DNA from: CAWDBV01 sp963800705
GTDB lineage: Bacteria > Actinomycetota > Thermoleophilia > Solirubrobacterales > 70-9
DNA: 64,000 nt
NCBI GenBank assembly: GCA_963800705.1
Contig: CAWDBV010000005.1
Location: 186,001-250,000 of the forward strand
Direction: 5' to 3'
The notes under the pieces: generated by a model
The model's database searches: none
What the model was told of the DNA's origin: nothing
What the model saw: the letters and a program-made list of their open reading frames with translations, nothing else
In this document: one piece after another, positions 24,675 to 34,066 of the stretch
Layout of the letters: each line of letters opens with the position of its first letter
How positions within the stretch are numbered: position 1 is the first letter of the stretch
Translations under genes and position numbers: made by a program

Positions 24675-25700
24675 ATGAAGCGAACTTTCAAGGTGCTGGT
24701 GGCGACGGCCCTCACCGGGCTCGTCACGCTGGCGATGGTTGCGCCGAGTGCGCAGTCGGCCAATGTGCCGGGCTGCACGCCGGCGACGAACATCGAGGCG
24801 ATCATCGACGACTCGAGCTCGATGCTCAGTACCGATCCCCAGGATCTCACCACGGGGCTGAACCTGCGCTCGCAGCTCGTCAGCATCATCGCCGGCAACG
24901 CACTCAACGCCGGCAAGACGATGGGCGCGGTCGAGTTCGGCTCGAAGGCAACCACGACCGGGCCTGCGGCCGCAATTCTCGTCGGGCCCGTTCCGATCGG
25001 CACGGTAAGTGCTCAGGCCACGTTCACCTCGGCGCTCGCCAACGTGAAGGGCAACGGTCCGCTGGGCGGCGACTCCGGGACCGACTACGACGGTGGATTT
25101 GCGCTCTCGAACCTGGCCAACCCGGCCGCCAACGCGAGGATCTTCCTCAGCGATGGTGAGCCCAACCCGGGTACCTACAACCCGGCCGGTCCGTCGGTGA
25201 CACCGCCGACCAAGACCTATGTGGTCGGACTCGGCAGCGGCGTATCCGTTTCCACGGGTTCACCGCTGCAGCAGATCCAATCGCTGACCGGTGGACCGCC
25301 GGTGTTCGTCGCCAACATGGCCTCCGATCTGGGGCCGGTTTCGGGCGACCTCACCGCGGCCCTGAATTGCAAGACGGCGCCGCAGAGGTTCACTGACAAC
25401 CTCACGCGTCCGAATCAGACCAAGGTGCACTCGTTCAAGGCAACCGGCAAGACCGCCGACATCCTGACCACGTGGGGGTCAACGAGCACCACGATCGCGA
25501 CCGCCCCGCAGCTCAGGGCTCAGGGCGTCACGGCCACGGTGTCCAAGGTCAAGTCCAAGGTCAAGTCCCGGGCCCAGAAGGGCGCTACGTTCAGCGCCGT
25601 ACACCTCACGGGTCTGAGGAAGAAGCAGAAGATCAAGTTCACGGTGAAGGCCAGCAAGCTGGTCACGCCGACCGTGGCTATCAGCCAGGTCATTCAGTAG
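24675..25700 (+). CDS. secreted von Willebrand factor A-domain protein
   Basis: 341 aa, ATG with a strong AGGAGGG ribosome site 6 bases upstream. A signal peptide ends near A-Q-S-A. The vWA domain (residues about 38-235) carries the metal-site motif D-D-S-S-S-M and later conserved features including S-D-G-E-P-N-P. A C-terminal all-beta region (about 240-341) is rich in Lys/Thr. The protein is probably exported and metal-binding, used in adhesion or assembly. It is monocistronic: long leader upstream, strong terminator downstream. Confidence 0.8.
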   Translation: MKRTFKVLVATALTGLVTLAMVAPSAQSANVPGCTPATNIEAIIDDSSSMLSTDPQDLTTGLNLRSQLVSIIAGNALNAGKTMGAVEFGSKATTTGPAAAILVGPVPIGTVSAQATFTSALANVKGNGPLGGDSGTDYDGGFALSNLANPAANARIFLSDGEPNPGTYNPAGPSVTPPTKTYVVGLGSGVSVSTGSPLQQIQSLTGGPPVFVANMASDLGPVSGDLTAALNCKTAPQRFTDNLTRPNQTKVHSFKATGKTADILTTWGSTSTTIATAPQLRAQGVTATVSKVKSKVKSRAQKGATFSAVHLTGLRKKQKIKFTVKASKLVTPTVAISQVIQ

Positions 25701-25724
25701 CGACCTGAGCGAATCCGCATGACG

Positions 25725-25760
25725 AACGGCCGGCGCCCTCGTGGCGCCGGCCGTTTGCAT
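25725..25760 (+). terminator. strong intrinsic terminator after the vWA gene
   Basis: Perfect 13-bp stem AACGGCCGGCGCC (25725-25737) and GGCGCCGGCCGTT (25743-25755), 5-nt loop CTCGT, followed by TTGCATTT. It separates the vWA gene from alaS. Confidence 0.85.
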
Positions 25761-25794
25761 TTGCAGGCCATACGGACTCCTAGACTCTGCGTCG

Positions 25795-28416
25795 ATGAAC
25801 TCGGAAGAGATTCGCGAGACATTTCTGCGCTTCTTCGAGCAGCAGGGCCACAAGCGTGTGCCCTCGGCCTCGCTGGTGCCCTCGGCGCACGACCCCTCGG
25901 TGCTGCTGACGACGGCCGGGATGCAGCCGTTCAAGCCCTACTTCCTGGGCCAGGAGCAGCCGCCGGCCAAGCGCGTCTGCGACGTCCAGCGCTGTTTCCG
26001 CACCACCGACATCGAGCAGGTCGGTAACACCGCCCGCCACCTGACCTTCTTCGAGATGCTCGGCAACTGGAGCTTCGGCGACTACTTCAAGCCCGAGTCG
26101 ATCGCCTGGGGCTGGGAGCTTTCGACGAACGGCTTCGGCTTCGACCCCGAGCTGATCTGGGTGACGGTGTTCGAGGGCGACGAGGCCCTCGGCCTCGGCC
26201 CCGACACCGAGGCGATCGAGATCTGGAAGTCGGTCGGCGTGCCCGAGGAGCGGATCGTGCAGCTACCGCGTTCGGAGAACTTCTGGCAGGCGGGGCCGAC
26301 CGGGCCCTGCGGCCCCTGCTCGGAGATGTACCTCGACCGCGGTGAGGAATTCGGCGCTGCCGACGACACGCCAGGCGGCGACAACGACCGCTTCGTCGAG
26401 TACTGGAACCACGTCTTCATGACCTATGAGCTCGCCGATGACGAGACGCTCACCGAGCTGCCGATGAAGAACATCGACACCGGGATGGGGCTCGAGCGGA
26501 TGGCGGCGATTCTGCAGGGCGTCGACTCGGTGTTCGAAACCGACGCGATCCGCCCGCTCGTCGACCTCGCCGAGGAGCTCTCGGGCCGTTCCTACGGGGA
26601 CGGTGGCGCAACCACCCGCGCGATGCGGATCCTCGCCGACCATTCGCGCGGGACCGCGGCTCTGATCGCCGACGGCGTCGTGCCCTCGAACGAGGACCGC
26701 GGCTACGTTCTGCGCCGGATCATGCGGCGCGCGATCCAGCAGGGGCGGACGATCGGGCTCGAGGCACCGTTCATGGAGAGGTTCACCGACCGGGCGCTCG
26801 AGCTGCTCGGGCCCGCCTACCCCGAGCTCGCTGCCGAGCGAGAGACGGTGACCCGCTGGGTCCGCGACGAGGAGCAGAGCTTCGGCCGCACTCTCGACCG
26901 CGGCTCCGAGATGCTCGGCGAGCTGGTCTCGAGCGCGAAGGCGGAGGGCACCTCGTCGGTCGATGCAGCCGACGCCTTCAAGCTCCACGACACCTACGGC
27001 TTCCCGTTCGACCTCACCAAGGAGCTGCTCGCCGAGCAGGGCCTCTCGGTCGACGACCAGGGCTTCGAGCAGCTGATGGAGGAGCAGCGCGAGCGAGCCC
27101 GGGTCGGGACGGCGGCCGCGCACGGCTCCGAGGACCGCCACGTCACCGTGCTCGACTTCGCCTCGGCGACGCCGGAATCGCGCTTCGTCGGCTACGAGAA
27201 GCTGCGCGCCGAAACCAGCGTGCTCGCCGCCGAGCAGGCGGAGGACGCGTTCTTCGCAAAGCTCGAGGAGAGCCCCTTCTACGCGGAGGGGGGCGGCCAG
27301 GTCGCCGACTCCGGCGTCGTGCGCGCGAACGGTTCCGAGGCGCGGGTGCTCGACGTCTATCGGGTCGGCGACGACCAGGCCCTGAAGCTGGAGAGCGCCG
27401 TCGATCCCGGAGCGCGGGTCGAGGCCGAGGTCGACCACGACGCCCGCCACGCGACGATGCGAAATCACACCGCGACCCACCTGCTGCACGCGGCGCTCCG
27501 CGAATCGCTCGGCAACCACGTCCGCCAGGCCGGCTCGGCGGTGCGTCCCGACAAGCTCCGCTTCGACTTCACCCACGGCTCCTCGCTCTCGGCCGAGGAG
27601 GTGCGCGCGGTCGAGGACCGCGTAAACGAGTGGGTGAAGGCGAGTCGCCCGGTGCGGGCGATGCAGATGAGCCGTGAGGAGGCCGAGGCGATGGGGGCGA
27701 TGGCGTTGTTCGGCGAGAAGTACGGCGAGTGGGTCCGGGTGATCGAGGTCGACGGGGTCTCGCGCGAGCTCTGCGGCGGCACCCACGTCGCCAACACCGC
27801 CGAGATCGGGATCTTCGCGCTCACCTCCGAGGGCTCGAGCGCCGCCAACGTGCGCCGCATCGAGGCGCTCACTGGCCCGGCGGCGATCGACTACTACCGC
27901 GAGCGATCGGCGGCGCTCGACGAGGCCGGCGCGCTACTCGGCTCGACGCAGGACCCGCTCGCGGGAGCGCGGCGCGCCAGCGAGCGGCTCGCCGAGCTCG
28001 AAGCAAAGGACCGCGAGGCCGGTGCCGCCGGGACGAACGAGAAGGTCGGTGCGCTCGCCGAGCAGGCGAGCGAGGTCGGCGGGGTCAAGGTCGTCGCGGC
28101 CGAGATCGAGGGCATCGATCCGAAGTCGCTCCAGGAGCTGGTCGAGCGGGTCAAGTCTTCGCTCGGCGGCGAGGGCGCGATCGTGCTCGGAACCTCGGGC
28201 GACGGCAGCGTTTCGATGATCGCGAGCTTCGGGAAGGACGCTGTGGCCCGCGGGTTGCGAGCCGGCGATGTGATCCGCGCTGCCGCCCAGATCGTCGGCG
28301 GCGGCGGGGGAGGCCGCGACGACTTCGCCCGCGCCGGGGGCCGGCAGCCGGAGCGGCTCGGGGAGGCGCTCGAAGCCGCCCGCGGCGAAATCGAACGCAC
28401 CCTCAGCAACTCATAG
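25795..28416 (+). CDS. alaS: alanyl-tRNA synthetase
   Basis: 873 aa, full length for the bacterial enzyme. The N-terminal class II core begins M-N-S-E-E-I-R-E-T-F-L-R-F-F and contains R-C-F-R-T-T-D-I-E and N-T-A-R-H-L-T-F-F-E-M. The editing domain has the zinc-binding H-x-x-x-H in H-T-A-T-H-L-L-H and C-G-G-T-H. The C-terminal oligomerisation region ends with G-G-G-G-G-R-D-D-F-A-R-A-G-G. It charges tRNA-Ala and clears misacylated Ser/Gly. ATG 25795 was chosen because it gives the standard N-terminus. Confidence 0.97.
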   Translation: MNSEEIRETFLRFFEQQGHKRVPSASLVPSAHDPSVLLTTAGMQPFKPYFLGQEQPPAKRVCDVQRCFRTTDIEQVGNTARHLTFFEMLGNWSFGDYFKPESIAWGWELSTNGFGFDPELIWVTVFEGDEALGLGPDTEAIEIWKSVGVPEERIVQLPRSENFWQAGPTGPCGPCSEMYLDRGEEFGAADDTPGGDNDRFVEYWNHVFMTYELADDETLTELPMKNIDTGMGLERMAAILQGVDSVFETDAIRPLVDLAEELSGRSYGDGGATTRAMRILADHSRGTAALIADGVVPSNEDRGYVLRRIMRRAIQQGRTIGLEAPFMERFTDRALELLGPAYPELAAERETVTRWVRDEEQSFGRTLDRGSEMLGELVSSAKAEGTSSVDAADAFKLHDTYGFPFDLTKELLAEQGLSVDDQGFEQLMEEQRERARVGTAAAHGSEDRHVTVLDFASATPESRFVGYEKLRAETSVLAAEQAEDAFFAKLEESPFYAEGGGQVADSGVVRANGSEARVLDVYRVGDDQALKLESAVDPGARVEAEVDHDARHATMRNHTATHLLHAALRESLGNHVRQAGSAVRPDKLRFDFTHGSSLSAEEVRAVEDRVNEWVKASRPVRAMQMSREEAEAMGAMALFGEKYGEWVRVIEVDGVSRELCGGTHVANTAEIGIFALTSEGSSAANVRRIEALTGPAAIDYYRERSAALDEAGALLGSTQDPLAGARRASERLAELEAKDREAGAAGTNEKVGALAEQASEVGGVKVVAAEIEGIDPKSLQELVERVKSSLGGEGAIVLGTSGDGSVSMIASFGKDAVARGLRAGDVIRAAAQIVGGGGGGRDDFARAGGRQPERLGEALEAARGEIERTLSNS

Positions 28417-28436
28417 ACGGCCATTGTGTTTAGCTG

Positions 28437-28817
28437 ATGCGCTTGCTTGCCCTCGACTACGGAGCCGCGCGCTGCGGATGCGCGCTTTCTGACCCGACCG
28501 CGACCCTGGCGCGGCCGATCGACGTGCTCGAGCCGCCCGAGGCGGCCGCCGTCTCGGCGCTCGTCGACGAACACGGGGTCGAGAAGGTGATCGTCGGACT
28601 GCCGGTGACGATGGGAGGGGAGGAGGGCGCTCAGGCCGAGGCCTCGCGCAGCTTCGCCGCCGAGCTCGAGGAGCTCCTCGCTGTCCCGGTGGAGACCTAC
28701 GACGAGCGCCTGACCACCAAACTCGCCGAGCGCAGCGCGCGCGAGGGAGCGGCCGCGGCCGAGGACTCGCTCGCCGCCGCGCACCTGCTCGAGTCCTACA
28801 TCGCCGCTCATGCCTGA
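28437..28817 (+). CDS. ruvX: Holliday junction resolvase-like YqgF/RuvX
   Basis: 126 aa RNase H-fold nuclease. Catalytic acidic positions appear in A-L-D-Y-G near the N-terminus, in V-G-L-P after strand 3, in Y-D-E-R-L-T-T, and as Asp in E-D-S-L-A-A-A at the C-terminus. The family acts in pre-16S rRNA 5'-end processing and possibly recombination. It is located between alaS and mltG, a very common bacterial arrangement, and overlaps mltG by 8 bp. Confidence 0.93.
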   Translation: MRLLALDYGAARCGCALSDPTATLARPIDVLEPPEAAAVSALVDEHGVEKVIVGLPVTMGGEEGAQAEASRSFAAELEELLAVPVETYDERLTTKLAERSAREGAAAAEDSLAAAHLLESYIAAHA

Positions 28818-30189
28818 GCCCGGCCCGCCCACCGACGAGTTCGGGCGCGACGACCCGGACGCGATCGAGCGCGAGCGGCGCCGCCGGGAGCGCCAGCAGC
28901 AGCGCGGCGGCGGCGAGGCGAGGCCCGCGAAGCCCGCGAAGCAGGCGAAACAGCCGAGGGCAGCCAAGCAGTCGAGGGCTCCGAAGCAGGCAAAGGCCCG
29001 CAAACCCGCGAGGGCCGCGTCCGGCGCCGACACGAGGGTCTACCGCTCCAGGGCGAGCAGGCTGTCGGGCGCCCGCGATGCGGTCGGCGGCTGGTTCGGC
29101 AGCCGAGGGCGAGGCGGACGCGGAGGCGGCGAAAAGCCGCCCGACCCGGGCAGCTACCGCCGCCGGCGGTTCATCGCCCTCGGCGGCGTGCTCGTCGGGC
29201 TGCTCGCGCTCTGGTTCCTGTTCGCGTTCTTCCAGCCGTTCGCGGGCGACGGCGGCGAGCCGGTCGCGGTCGAGATTCCCGAGGGCGCCGACGCCGGCGC
29301 GATCGCCGACATCCTCGACGAGAAGGGCGTCGTCGACAACGGCACGATGTTCCAGTGGCGGCTGAAGCTGGCCGGAAAATCTACTGACGTTGAGGCCGAC
29401 ACCTACAGCCTCGCCGAGGGGATGAGCTACGGCGCCGCGATCGACCGCCTTACCGGGGAGGTCAGCGCCCAGGAGACGCTCCTGATCCCCGAGGGCCTGA
29501 GCCGCCCGCAGGTCGCCGACCTCGTCACCGAGGCGGGGATCGACGGCGACTACGAGGCCGCGACGGTGAGCTCGCCGGGGTTCAAGCCGCAGAAGTACGG
29601 GGCCAAGGACCCCGAGAGCCTCGAGGGCTTCCTGTTCCCGGCCACCTACGACCTGCCGCCGGGCTCGACGGTCGAGGAGCTGGTTCCGATGCAGCTCAAC
29701 GCCTTCGACGAGAACATCTCCCGGGTCGACATGACCTACGCGCAGAAGAAGAACCTGACTCCCTACGACGTGGTCATCATCGCCTCGATGATCGATCGCG
29801 AGGTGATGGTCGCGAAGGAGCGCTCGCTGGTCGCGGCGGTGATCTACAACCGCCTCAGTCGCGGAATGCCGCTCGGGATCGATGCGACGACGCGCTTCGA
29901 GACGGGCAACTTCGACCAGCCGCTCACCAACGAGGCGCTGTCGGCCGACACGCCCTACAACACCCGTACCCGCGCCGGGCTGCCGCCGGGGCCGATCGGC
30001 AACCCTGGCCTCGACGCGCTCGAGGCGGCCGCGAAGCCGGCGCGCAACGGGTTCCTGTTCTACGTCGTCAAGCCCGGGACATGCGGCGAGCACGAGTTCG
30101 TCACCACCGAGGCCGAGTTCGAAGAGGCCGTGGCGCGCTACAACTCCGCCCGCGAAGAGGCGGGCGGCAACTCTCCCACGGAGTGTTGA
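28810..30189 (+). CDS. mltG: endolytic murein transglycosylase MltG (YceG-like)
   Basis: 459 aa. A long basic, Ala/Lys/Arg/Gln-rich cytoplasmic tail (residues 1-115) precedes one membrane helix (about 118-140). The extracellular part has a LysM-like subdomain (V-E-I-P-E-G-A-D-A-G-A-I-A-D-I-L) and the YceG catalytic domain with I-A-S-M-I-D-R-E and V-I-Y-N-R-L. It cleaves nascent glycan strands and so sets their length. The tail is much longer than in E. coli but typical of actinobacteria. Coupled to ruvX upstream and aroE downstream. Confidence 0.92.
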   Translation: MPEPGPPTDEFGRDDPDAIERERRRRERQQQRGGGEARPAKPAKQAKQPRAAKQSRAPKQAKARKPARAASGADTRVYRSRASRLSGARDAVGGWFGSRGRGGRGGGEKPPDPGSYRRRRFIALGGVLVGLLALWFLFAFFQPFAGDGGEPVAVEIPEGADAGAIADILDEKGVVDNGTMFQWRLKLAGKSTDVEADTYSLAEGMSYGAAIDRLTGEVSAQETLLIPEGLSRPQVADLVTEAGIDGDYEAATVSSPGFKPQKYGAKDPESLEGFLFPATYDLPPGSTVEELVPMQLNAFDENISRVDMTYAQKKNLTPYDVVIIASMIDREVMVAKERSLVAAVIYNRLSRGMPLGIDATTRFETGNFDQPLTNEALSADTPYNTRTRAGLPPGPIGNPGLDALEAAAKPARNGFLFYVVKPGTCGEHEFVTTEAEFEEAVARYNSAREEAGGNSPTEC

Positions 30190-30980
30190 AGCTCGCCGTC
30201 CTTGGGCACCCGGTAGCCCACTCGCGTTCCCCCGCGATGCAGAACGCGGCGCTCGAAGCTCTCGGCCTGGCGCCGGAGTGGAGCTATGGGGCGATTGACG
30301 TCGAGCCCGAGCGCTTCGCGGCGCGCGTCGAGGCGATGCCCGGCGAGGGGTTCGCGGGCGCCAACGTCACGGTCCCCCACAAGCCGGCGGCGCTCGCGGT
30401 CGCGAAGGTGGCGAGCGACCGAGCCCGCGAGATCGGCTCGGCGAACACGCTCAGCTTTGCGGCCGGCGGCATCGAGGCCGATAACACGGACGCTCCGGGG
30501 CTGATCGCGGCGCTGCCGCGCCCGCCGAAGGGGATGCGGGCGCTGGTGCTCGGCGCCGGCGGCTCTGCACGGGCCGTGGTTTGGGCCCTGCTGGGCGAGG
30601 GCGCGAAGGTCGAGCTCTGGAACCGGACCGCCGAGCGGGCCGAGAAGCTCGCCGGCGAGCTCGGGGCCGAGGCGGTGGCGGCCGGGGACGTTGAGGCCGG
30701 CGACTACGGGCTGATCGTCAACACGACCACGGTCGGAATGAAGGGGGAGGGGCTCGACGAGCTGCCGCTCGAGGCCGGCATGCTCGGGCCGGGCCGGGTC
30801 GTCGTCGACCTGCCGTACTCGGGCTCGGAGACCGAGCTCGTTGCCGCTGCCCGCGATGCCGGCGCCGAGGTCGTCGACGGGCTCGAGATCCTCGTCCGCC
30901 AGGGCGCCGAGTCGCTGCGGATCTGGACCCGCGAGGACCCGCCGCTCGACGTGATGCGCGAAGCGGCACGGGGCGATTGA
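30183..30980 (+). CDS. aroE: shikimate dehydrogenase
   Basis: 265 aa; GTG 30183 or TTG 30186 (the latter in a TTGA overlap with mltG). NADPH-dependent reduction of 3-dehydroshikimate to shikimate. The opening reads L-G-H-P-V-A-H-S-R-S-P with the shikimate-binding Ser pair, then N-V-T-V-P-H-K with the catalytic Lys and N-T-D. The nucleotide loop is G-A-G-G-S-A-R-A and the C-terminus has G-L-E-I-L-V-R-Q-G. The ruvX-mltG-aroE order is typical of Gram-positive bacteria. The other aro genes lie 2 kb downstream. Confidence 0.94.
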   Translation: MLKLAVLGHPVAHSRSPAMQNAALEALGLAPEWSYGAIDVEPERFAARVEAMPGEGFAGANVTVPHKPAALAVAKVASDRAREIGSANTLSFAAGGIEADNTDAPGLIAALPRPPKGMRALVLGAGGSARAVVWALLGEGAKVELWNRTAERAEKLAGELGAEAVAAGDVEAGDYGLIVNTTTVGMKGEGLDELPLEAGMLGPGRVVVDLPYSGSETELVAAARDAGAEVVDGLEILVRQGAESLRIWTREDPPLDVMREAARGD

Positions 30981-31002
30981 CGCTATTGCTAACTTTGTAT
31001 TA

Positions 31003-32004
31003 GTGCCTTCCCTCCGCCTCATACAGTCGACCGAACCGCTCCAGGACGGCTCCCGCGCCGAGCTTCCCGACGCCGAGGCGTTCGACGCCTACTCGCGGAC
31101 CGTCTCCGGGGTTGCCGAGCGGCTCCGTCCCTCTGTCGCCCACCTCCAGGTCGAGCAGCGCACCCGCCGCGGCCGCCGCGAGGGCGGCGGCAGCGCCGTC
31201 GCGATCTCCCCGGACGGCTTCCTGCTCACCTCCGCCCACGTCGTCGCCGGCGGCCGCAAAGTGCGCGCCTCGTTCGCCGACGGCCGCGAGCTCGAGACCG
31301 AGGTGACCGGCAGCGACCCGCTCTCCGACCTCGCCGTCGTCCGCGCCGAGGGCGGCGATCTCTCCCCGGCGGCGCTCGGCGACGCCGAGGAGCTGCTCGT
31401 CGGCCAGCTCGTCGTCGCGATCGGCAGCCCAATGGGATTCCAGGGAACGGTGACCGCCGGCGTCGTCTCGGCGCTCGGACGCTCGCTCCCGACCCGCTCC
31501 GGCTCGGCCGGGCGGCTGGTCGAGAACGTGATCCAGACCGACGCGGCGCTCAACCCCGGCAACTCCGGCGGCGCGCTCGCCGACGGCTTCGGCCGCGTTG
31601 TGGGCGTCAACACCGCCGTCGCCGGAGTCGGCCTCGGGCTCGCGGTGCCAATCAACGACGCGACCCGGAAGATCATCGGATCCCTGATCGCCGACGGCCG
31701 CGTCCGCCGCGCCTACATCGGGATCGTCGGCGGGTCGAGGCCGCTGCCTCCGAAGATCGCCGCCAGGGTCGGGCGCGAACAGGGCATCGAGGTGGTCGAG
31801 GTCGTATCGGGCAGCCCGGCCGAGAAGTCCGGGCTCCGCCCCGAGGACCTGATCGTCGCGATCGACGGCGACCCGATTTCCGACGTCAGCGAGCTTCAGC
31901 GGCTGATGGTGGCCGAGCGGATCGGGGAGGGGATCGAGGTCACCGCGGTGCGCGGCGACCGATTCCTGGAGCTCTCGCTCACTCCTGCCGAGCTAGACGG
32001 GTGA
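31003..32004 (+). CDS. HtrA/DegP-like serine protease with PDZ domain, no signal peptide
   Basis: 333 aa. The trypsin-like domain (about 45-225) has the triad: His in T-S-A-H-V-V, Asp in L-S-D-L-A-V-V, Ser in N-P-G-N-S-G-G. A PDZ domain (about 235-325) follows. Unlike most HtrA proteins there is no N-terminal signal or membrane helix from the GTG at 31003, so as read the enzyme is cytoplasmic. A TTGACG and TATTAG pair sits directly upstream of this start, so a later start is conceivable, but no anchor would appear. Confidence 0.88.
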   Translation: MPSLRLIQSTEPLQDGSRAELPDAEAFDAYSRTVSGVAERLRPSVAHLQVEQRTRRGRREGGGSAVAISPDGFLLTSAHVVAGGRKVRASFADGRELETEVTGSDPLSDLAVVRAEGGDLSPAALGDAEELLVGQLVVAIGSPMGFQGTVTAGVVSALGRSLPTRSGSAGRLVENVIQTDAALNPGNSGGALADGFGRVVGVNTAVAGVGLGLAVPINDATRKIIGSLIADGRVRRAYIGIVGGSRPLPPKIAARVGREQGIEVVEVVSGSPAEKSGLRPEDLIVAIDGDPISDVSELQRLMVAERIGEGIEVTAVRGDRFLELSLTPAELDG

Positions 32005-32010
32005 TCGGAA

Positions 32011-32433
32011 TCAGTCAGCTCGAGGGCTGACCTCGAGCCGGCCCGCGAGCCGGTCGGCTTCGACCAGGACGACCTCGTAGTCGCCCGGATCTTCGAGCAG
32101 AAGGTCGAAGAGCGCCGGCGCGTCCCTCGATACCGGTTCGACCAGCCCGAGCGCGGGAATCTCGACCTGGTCGGGGCGCTTTGAGCGCACCTGCAGCTCG
32201 AGCTCGTCTCCGGTGCTCAGCGGGACGACCTCAGTCTGCGGGTCGCCGGCGTCGATCGTCGCCCGCAGCAGCTTGCCTCCGCTCCCGGGCTGGGCCGTGG
32301 TGGCCGCCTTGGTGCTGGTCGTGCCGGTGTCGGAGCCCTCGTTCTCCTCGGGCCGCGGCGGCGCCAGGATTGCGGCCACGGTCGAGATGCCGAGCAGGAT
32401 CATGAGGATGATCAGCAGCCGCCGCGCCGCCAT
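32011..32433 (-). CDS. hypothetical membrane-anchored or secreted protein
   Basis: 140 aa. An N-terminal hydrophobic helix (residues 5-24) is followed by an acidic Ser/Thr linker and a small beta-rich domain from about residue 55 (L-L-R-A-T-I-D-A-G-D-P ... Y-E-V-V-L-V-E). Predicted to lie outside the membrane. It converges on the HtrA-like gene with 6 bp between stops. No known family recognised. Confidence 0.65.
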   Translation of the reverse strand: MAARRLLIILMILLGISTVAAILAPPRPEENEGSDTGTTSTKAATTAQPGSGGKLLRATIDAGDPQTEVVPLSTGDELELQVRSKRPDQVEIPALGLVEPVSRDAPALFDLLLEDPGDYEVVLVEADRLAGRLEVSPRAD

Positions 32434-32485
32434 CAGTTAGTGGGTGTAGGGGGGCGAATTCTTCTCACCGGGCGCTCTAGAAGAT

Positions 32486-32899
32486 ATGGGCAGCGCCCTC
32501 GTCCTCGCGGCGGTGCTCGCGGTCTGCACGCTCAGCGACCTGCGGACGCGGACGGTTCCCGACCGCGCCATGCTCGCCGGCGCCGCGGCTGCGATCGCGA
32601 TCATCGCGGTCACCGAGCCGGCGCTGCTCGGCCCGAGGCTGCTCGCGGCGCTCGGGGCCGGTGGATTCCTGCTCGCACCGGCCCTGGTTGTTCCGGGATC
32701 AATCGGCCTCGGCGACGTCAAGCTCGCCGCGCTGCTCGGGCTGTTCCTCGGCGGCGCGGTGGTCACTGCGCTGCTCGCGGCCTTCCTCGCCGGAACCCTG
32801 GCCGGCGTCGTGCTCATGCTCCGCTTTGGCTGGGAGGCACGGAAGATGACGATGCCCTTCGTCCCCTTCCTTGCACTTGGGGCTGTCGTCGCCCTCTAG
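32486..32899 (+). CDS. A24-type prepilin peptidase (peptidase domain only)
   Basis: 137 aa, mostly hydrophobic with five or six membrane segments. Both catalytic Asp regions are visible: S-D-L-R-T-R-T-V-P-D near the N-terminus and G-L-G-D-V-K-L in the middle. There is no N-terminal methyltransferase domain, so it resembles TadV/CpaA-type enzymes that process pilin or secretion pseudopilins. No pilus genes lie nearby; it is placed 9 bp before aroC and may simply share its transcript. Confidence 0.85.
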   Translation: MGSALVLAAVLAVCTLSDLRTRTVPDRAMLAGAAAAIAIIAVTEPALLGPRLLAALGAGGFLLAPALVVPGSIGLGDVKLAALLGLFLGGAVVTALLAAFLAGTLAGVVLMLRFGWEARKMTMPFVPFLALGAVVAL

Positions 32900-32908
32900 C
32901 CTTGCTGC

Positions 32909-34066
32909 ATGTTTCGCTTCGTAACAGCAGGCGAATCGCACGGGCCGGGCCTGGTCGCGGTAGTCGAGGGGCTGCCCGCGGGGCTCGAGCTCGACCGCGA
33001 GCAGCTCGACCGCGACATGGCGCGCCGTCAGCTCGGCCACGGCCGCGGCGGGCGGATGAAGATCGAGTCCGACGCGGTCGAGATCCGCTCCGGCGTCCGC
33101 CACGGGCGGACGCTCGGCAGCCCGATCGCGATCCTGGTCGCCAACCGCGACTACTCCAACTGGGAGGAGCGCATGAGCCCGTGGCCGGTCGACGCGGAGG
33201 TGGAAGAAGTCCACCTGCCGCGTCCCGGCCACGCGGACCTCGCCGGGATGCAGAAGTTCGGCCACAGCGACCTCCGCAACGTGCTCGAGCGCGCCAGTGC
33301 CCGCGAGACCGCGGCACGGGTCGCCGCCGGAACGGTCGCCAAGGGCTTCCTGAGCGTGCTCGGGGTGGAGATCCGCTCCCACGTCCTGCAGATGGGCTCG
33401 GTGCGCACACCGGCCACCGACCCGGCGCTCGAGGAGTTCGAGGGGGTGGACGATTCCCCGGTCCGCTGCCTCGACCCGAAGGCAAGCGAAGAGATGGTCG
33501 CCGAGGTCGACCGGCTGCGGAAGGAGAACGAGAGCCTCGGCGGCAGCTTCGAGGTGCGGACGTTCGGGCTCCTCCCCGGCCTCGGATCGCACGTCGCCTG
33601 GAACGAGAAGCTCGACGGGAGACTCGCGCAGGCGATCGTCTCGATCCAGGCGATCAAGGGCGCCTCGATCGGCCCTGCCTGGGACGTCGCCGGGCGCCCC
33701 GGCTCCGAGGCCCACGACGAGATCTTTCACGACGAAGAGCGCGGCTTTTACCGCGAGACCAACAGCGCCGGCGGTCTCGAAGGCGGGATGACGAACGGCG
33801 AACCGCTGGTCGTGCAGGCGGCGATCAAGCCGATCTCGACCCTGACCAAGCCGCTGCGCTCGGTCGACACCGAGACGCTCGAGGCCGAGTCGGCGCACAA
33901 GGAGCGCACCGACTCGGCGGTCGTCCCGGCCGCCGCGGTGGTCGGCGAGGCGATGGTCGCGCTGACGCTCGCGGGCGCCTATCGCGACAAGTTCGGCGGC
34001 GACCACATCGATGACGTCCTCGGCGCGATCCAGGCCTACAAGGAGCGGATCGGGTGGCGGAGGTAG
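32909..34066 (+). CDS. aroC: chorismate synthase
   Basis: 385 aa. Converts EPSP to chorismate with reduced FMN. Signatures: opening F-R-F-V-T-A-G-E-S-H-G-P-G-L, then G-H-G-R-G-G-R-M-K-I-E-S-D with the active-site His, R-A-S-A-R-E-T-A-A-R-V-A-A-G-T, and N-S-A-G-G-L-E-G-G-M-T-N-G. First of a tightly overlapping aro set: 13 bp overlap with aroKB. Confidence 0.97.
   Translation: MFRFVTAGESHGPGLVAVVEGLPAGLELDREQLDRDMARRQLGHGRGGRMKIESDAVEIRSGVRHGRTLGSPIAILVANRDYSNWEERMSPWPVDAEVEEVHLPRPGHADLAGMQKFGHSDLRNVLERASARETAARVAAGTVAKGFLSVLGVEIRSHVLQMGSVRTPATDPALEEFEGVDDSPVRCLDPKASEEMVAEVDRLRKENESLGGSFEVRTFGLLPGLGSHVAWNEKLDGRLAQAIVSIQAIKGASIGPAWDVAGRPGSEAHDEIFHDEERGFYRETNSAGGLEGGMTNGEPLVVQAAIKPISTLTKPLRSVDTETLEAESAHKERTDSAVVPAAAVVGEAMVALTLAGAYRDKFGGDHIDDVLGAIQAYKERIGWRR

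Noticed and set aside
30977..31003. TTGACG and TATTAG as a promoter for the HtrA-like gene
   Set aside because: The -10-like element touches the GTG start, leaving no room for a transcription start unless the gene starts later; not listed as a feature.
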